The notes under the pieces: generated by a model
Database searches by the model: none
Told to the model about the DNA's origin: nothing
What the model saw: only the letters and a program-made list of their open reading frames with translations
Position numbers and translations under genes: made by a program
Source: Actinomycetes bacterium
Lineage (GTDB): Bacteria; Actinomycetota; Actinomycetes; Propionibacteriales; Propionibacteriaceae
Length of the DNA stretch: 21,713 bases
Assembly: GCA_023443125.1 (NCBI GenBank)
Contig: JAEZVO010000041.1
Span: 1-21,713, forward strand
Direction: 5' to 3'
Part shown: positions 20,710 through 21,713 of the stretch, piece after piece
Position numbering within the stretch: the first letter of the stretch is position 1
Layout: each line of letters starts with the position of its first letter

Positions 20710-21482
20710 GCGTCCTCGACTCCATCATCGCCGGGGTTCGTGCCGACATGGATGAACGCCGGAGCCGCGTCCCTCTCGCGACGCTCGAGCAACAGCTCGA
20801 GGCGTGCCCACCAACGCGCAATCCTATGCCCGCGTTTCGCGGTGACGGGCTGAGCGTCATTGCGGAAGTGAAGCGCAAGTCGCCGTCGAAGGGCGCGCTT
20901 GCTGCCATCGACGACCCTGCCGCGCTGGCACACGAGTACGAGGTGGGCGGCGCGTCGGCCATCTCCGTGCTCACCGAGCAACGACGGTTCGGTGGATCAC
21001 TCGACGACCTCGACGCCGTCCGAGCCCGCGTGGACATCCCCGTGCTGCGCAAGGATTTCATGGTCGACGAGTACCAGTTCCTCGAAGCGCGGGTGCATGG
21101 CGCCGACCTCGTGCTCCTCATCGTCGCAGCCCTCACCGACGCCGAGCTCGCGCGCTTCCTCCAACTGGCCCGCGATCTGCAGCTCACCCCACTGGTGGAA
21201 GTGCACACCGTCGAGGAAGCTGACCGCGCGCTGGCTGCCGGAGCGGAGCTCGTCGGCGTCAACAACCGCAACCTGAAAACCCTCGACGTGGACCTCGCCA
21301 ACTTCGGTCGGCTCGCCAGCCACATCGGCGACGATGTGGTACGCGTCGCCGAATCCGGCATTTTCACCCCCGACGACGCCCGCCGCGTGCGCGAAGAAGG
21401 CGCCGACGTGATCCTCGTCGGCGAGGCGCTCGTTCGCCACGGCCAGCCGAGACAGGCCGTCAGGGCGCTGAGCGCCGGCTAG
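20706..21482 (+). CDS. trpC: Indole-3-glycerol phosphate synthase
   Basis: A 258-residue TIM-barrel enzyme that closes the indole ring from CdRP, the step before tryptophan synthase. VIAEVKRKSPSKG (51-63) carries catalytic Glu and Lys, LRKDFMVDEYQ the second catalytic Lys, PLVEVHTVEEADRA a conserved Glu, and GVNNRNLKT and VAESGI complete the phosphate-binding part. The length is normal, with no TrpF fusion. GTG 20706 overlaps the stop of the HGxxPAAW gene (GTGA). It is in the same direction as trpE but about 2.4 kb away. Downstream trpB/trpA are not seen; the end of an IS lies about 100 bp beyond. Confidence 0.96.
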   Translation: MSVLDSIIAGVRADMDERRSRVPLATLEQQLEACPPTRNPMPAFRGDGLSVIAEVKRKSPSKGALAAIDDPAALAHEYEVGGASAISVLTEQRRFGGSLDDLDAVRARVDIPVLRKDFMVDEYQFLEARVHGADLVLLIVAALTDAELARFLQLARDLQLTPLVEVHTVEEADRALAAGAELVGVNNRNLKTLDVDLANFGRLASHIGDDVVRVAESGIFTPDDARRVREEGADVILVGEALVRHGQPRQAVRALSAG

Positions 21483-21485
21483 CTG

Positions 21486-21491
21486 TAGAAT
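21486..21491 (+). promoter_or_regulatory. Candidate -10 box downstream of trpC
   Basis: TAGAAT fits TANNNT and begins four bases past the trpC stop. It could drive a transcript into the 90-bp stretch before the IS end. No gene remains there, so it may be the orphan promoter of a gene now beyond the IS. Confidence 0.3.
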
Positions 21492-21516
21492 CTGTGCATC
21501 AACCGTGCACAACGTG

Positions 21517-21538
21517 CCTGGGTCATTCTGGCCCCAGG
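21517..21538 (+). other. Small hairpin in the trpC-IS gap
   Basis: CCTGGG (21517-21522) pairs with CCCAGG (21533-21538) around a 10-nt loop. A TTTTT run lies at 21574-21578, too far for an intrinsic terminator of this stem. It may be part of a leader or a weak terminator for trpC. Confidence 0.3.
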
Positions 21539-21586
21539 GCCTGCCCGTCGCCGTGTTCAGCATCTTTTTGTCGTCGCGATCTATAA

Positions 21587-21713
21587 CTAGGGCGTGTTGC
21601 TAAAGGTTGTTCGGAGCCAGTCGAGGGTGGCGGCCAGGCAGATCGCGGCGTGGTAGTTTCGGGCGTACTTGTCTGAGCGCAACGCGATCCCGCGCCATTG
21701 TTTGAGTTTGTTG
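21587..21713 (-). CDS. IS5-family transposase, C-terminal part (cut by window edge)
   Basis: The minus strand is open from the window edge to TAG 21589-21587. The 42 visible residues include LKQWRGIALRSDKYARNY and end LAATLDWLRTTFSNTP, the typical C-terminus of IS5-family (IS427-like) DDE transposases, where the stretch around LKQWR contributes to the catalytic end. The rest, including the start and the DD residues, lies outside. The stop codon sits right at the presumed IS end, so its last bases may belong to the target site. Nothing suggests inactivation in the visible part, but completeness cannot be judged. Confidence 0.85.
   Translation of the reverse strand, partial: NKLKQWRGIALRSDKYARNYHAAICLAATLDWLRTTFSNTP
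21590..21713 (-). mobile_element. One end of an IS5-family insertion sequence
   Basis: GGGCGTGTTGCTAAAGG at 21590-21606 lies immediately past the transposase stop and resembles the terminal inverted repeat of IS427-group elements. The neighbouring CTA or CTAG (21587-21590) could be the short target duplication. The other end is outside the window, so the element boundary is inferred from one side only. Confidence 0.65.

Noticed and set aside
21505..21603. Short frame starting GTG 21505 between trpC and the IS
   Set aside because: About 32 codons ending inside the IS end, no ribosome site and no tryptophan run as in a trp leader peptide (a single Trp codon).

Overview
The window is chromosomal DNA of a high-GC actinobacterium. 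The evidence is: a GlgE-type alpha-glucan pathway; gatCAB next to a cysteine desulfurase/mnmA/MetE-like block; a TIGR03085-type DinB-fold protein; an HGxxPAAW small membrane protein beside trpC; many GTG starts and ATGA/GTGA stop-start overlaps; and TANNNT -10 boxes set 6-8 nt before start codons, as in actinobacterial leaderless mRNAs. The intergenic TTTCGATACG...CTACTCAACCACCGG elements recall those of Propionibacteriaceae and related families. I lean to a Propionibacteriaceae member such as Tessaracoccus; this is a guess from gene content.

Layout. 3-215 (+): tail of a surface protein. 311-8541 (-): a glycogen/alpha-glucan cluster read glgX, glgE, mak, glgB, NUDIX, with tight coupling except for a 257-bp mak-glgB gap that holds a 121-nt palindrome. 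8636-11794 (+): cysteine desulfurase, mnmA and a MetE-C-like protein, a tRNA 2-thiolation block. 11835-12035: a small membrane protein, probably leaderless. 12100-15369 (+): gatC, gatA, gatB, the tRNA-dependent amidotransferase. 15370-15911: 542 bp without a gene, packed with REP-like hairpins. 15912-16511 (-): TIGR03085-type protein. 16543-19449 (+): hisI, trpE, a Trp-operon-type membrane protein and a DUF2231/cytochrome b5 fusion, all overlapping. 19549-20415 (-): mutY. 20503-21482 (+): HGxxPAAW protein and trpC. 21587-21713 (-): 3' end of an IS5-family transposase, cut by the window edge.

How the genes work together. Mak makes maltose-1-phosphate, GlgE polymerises it into alpha-1,4-glucan, GlgB branches the product and GlgX debranches it. 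TreS, the usual maltose source for Mak, is not in this cluster. The desulfurase can feed sulfur to MnmA for 2-thiouridine in tRNA. GatCAB makes Gln-tRNA(Gln) and/or Asn-tRNA(Asn). TrpE and TrpC belong to tryptophan synthesis but are separated by the b5 fusion gene and an opposing mutY, and an IS end lies just past trpC where trpB/trpA commonly follow.

I found no defence system, CRISPR array, tRNA or rRNA. The most unusual signals are the mak-glgB palindrome, the intergenic hairpin cluster whose stems vary by compensatory changes, the DUF2231-cytochrome b5 fusion, and departures from common actinobacterial gene order (no treS, no ligA, split trp genes, IS after trpC).
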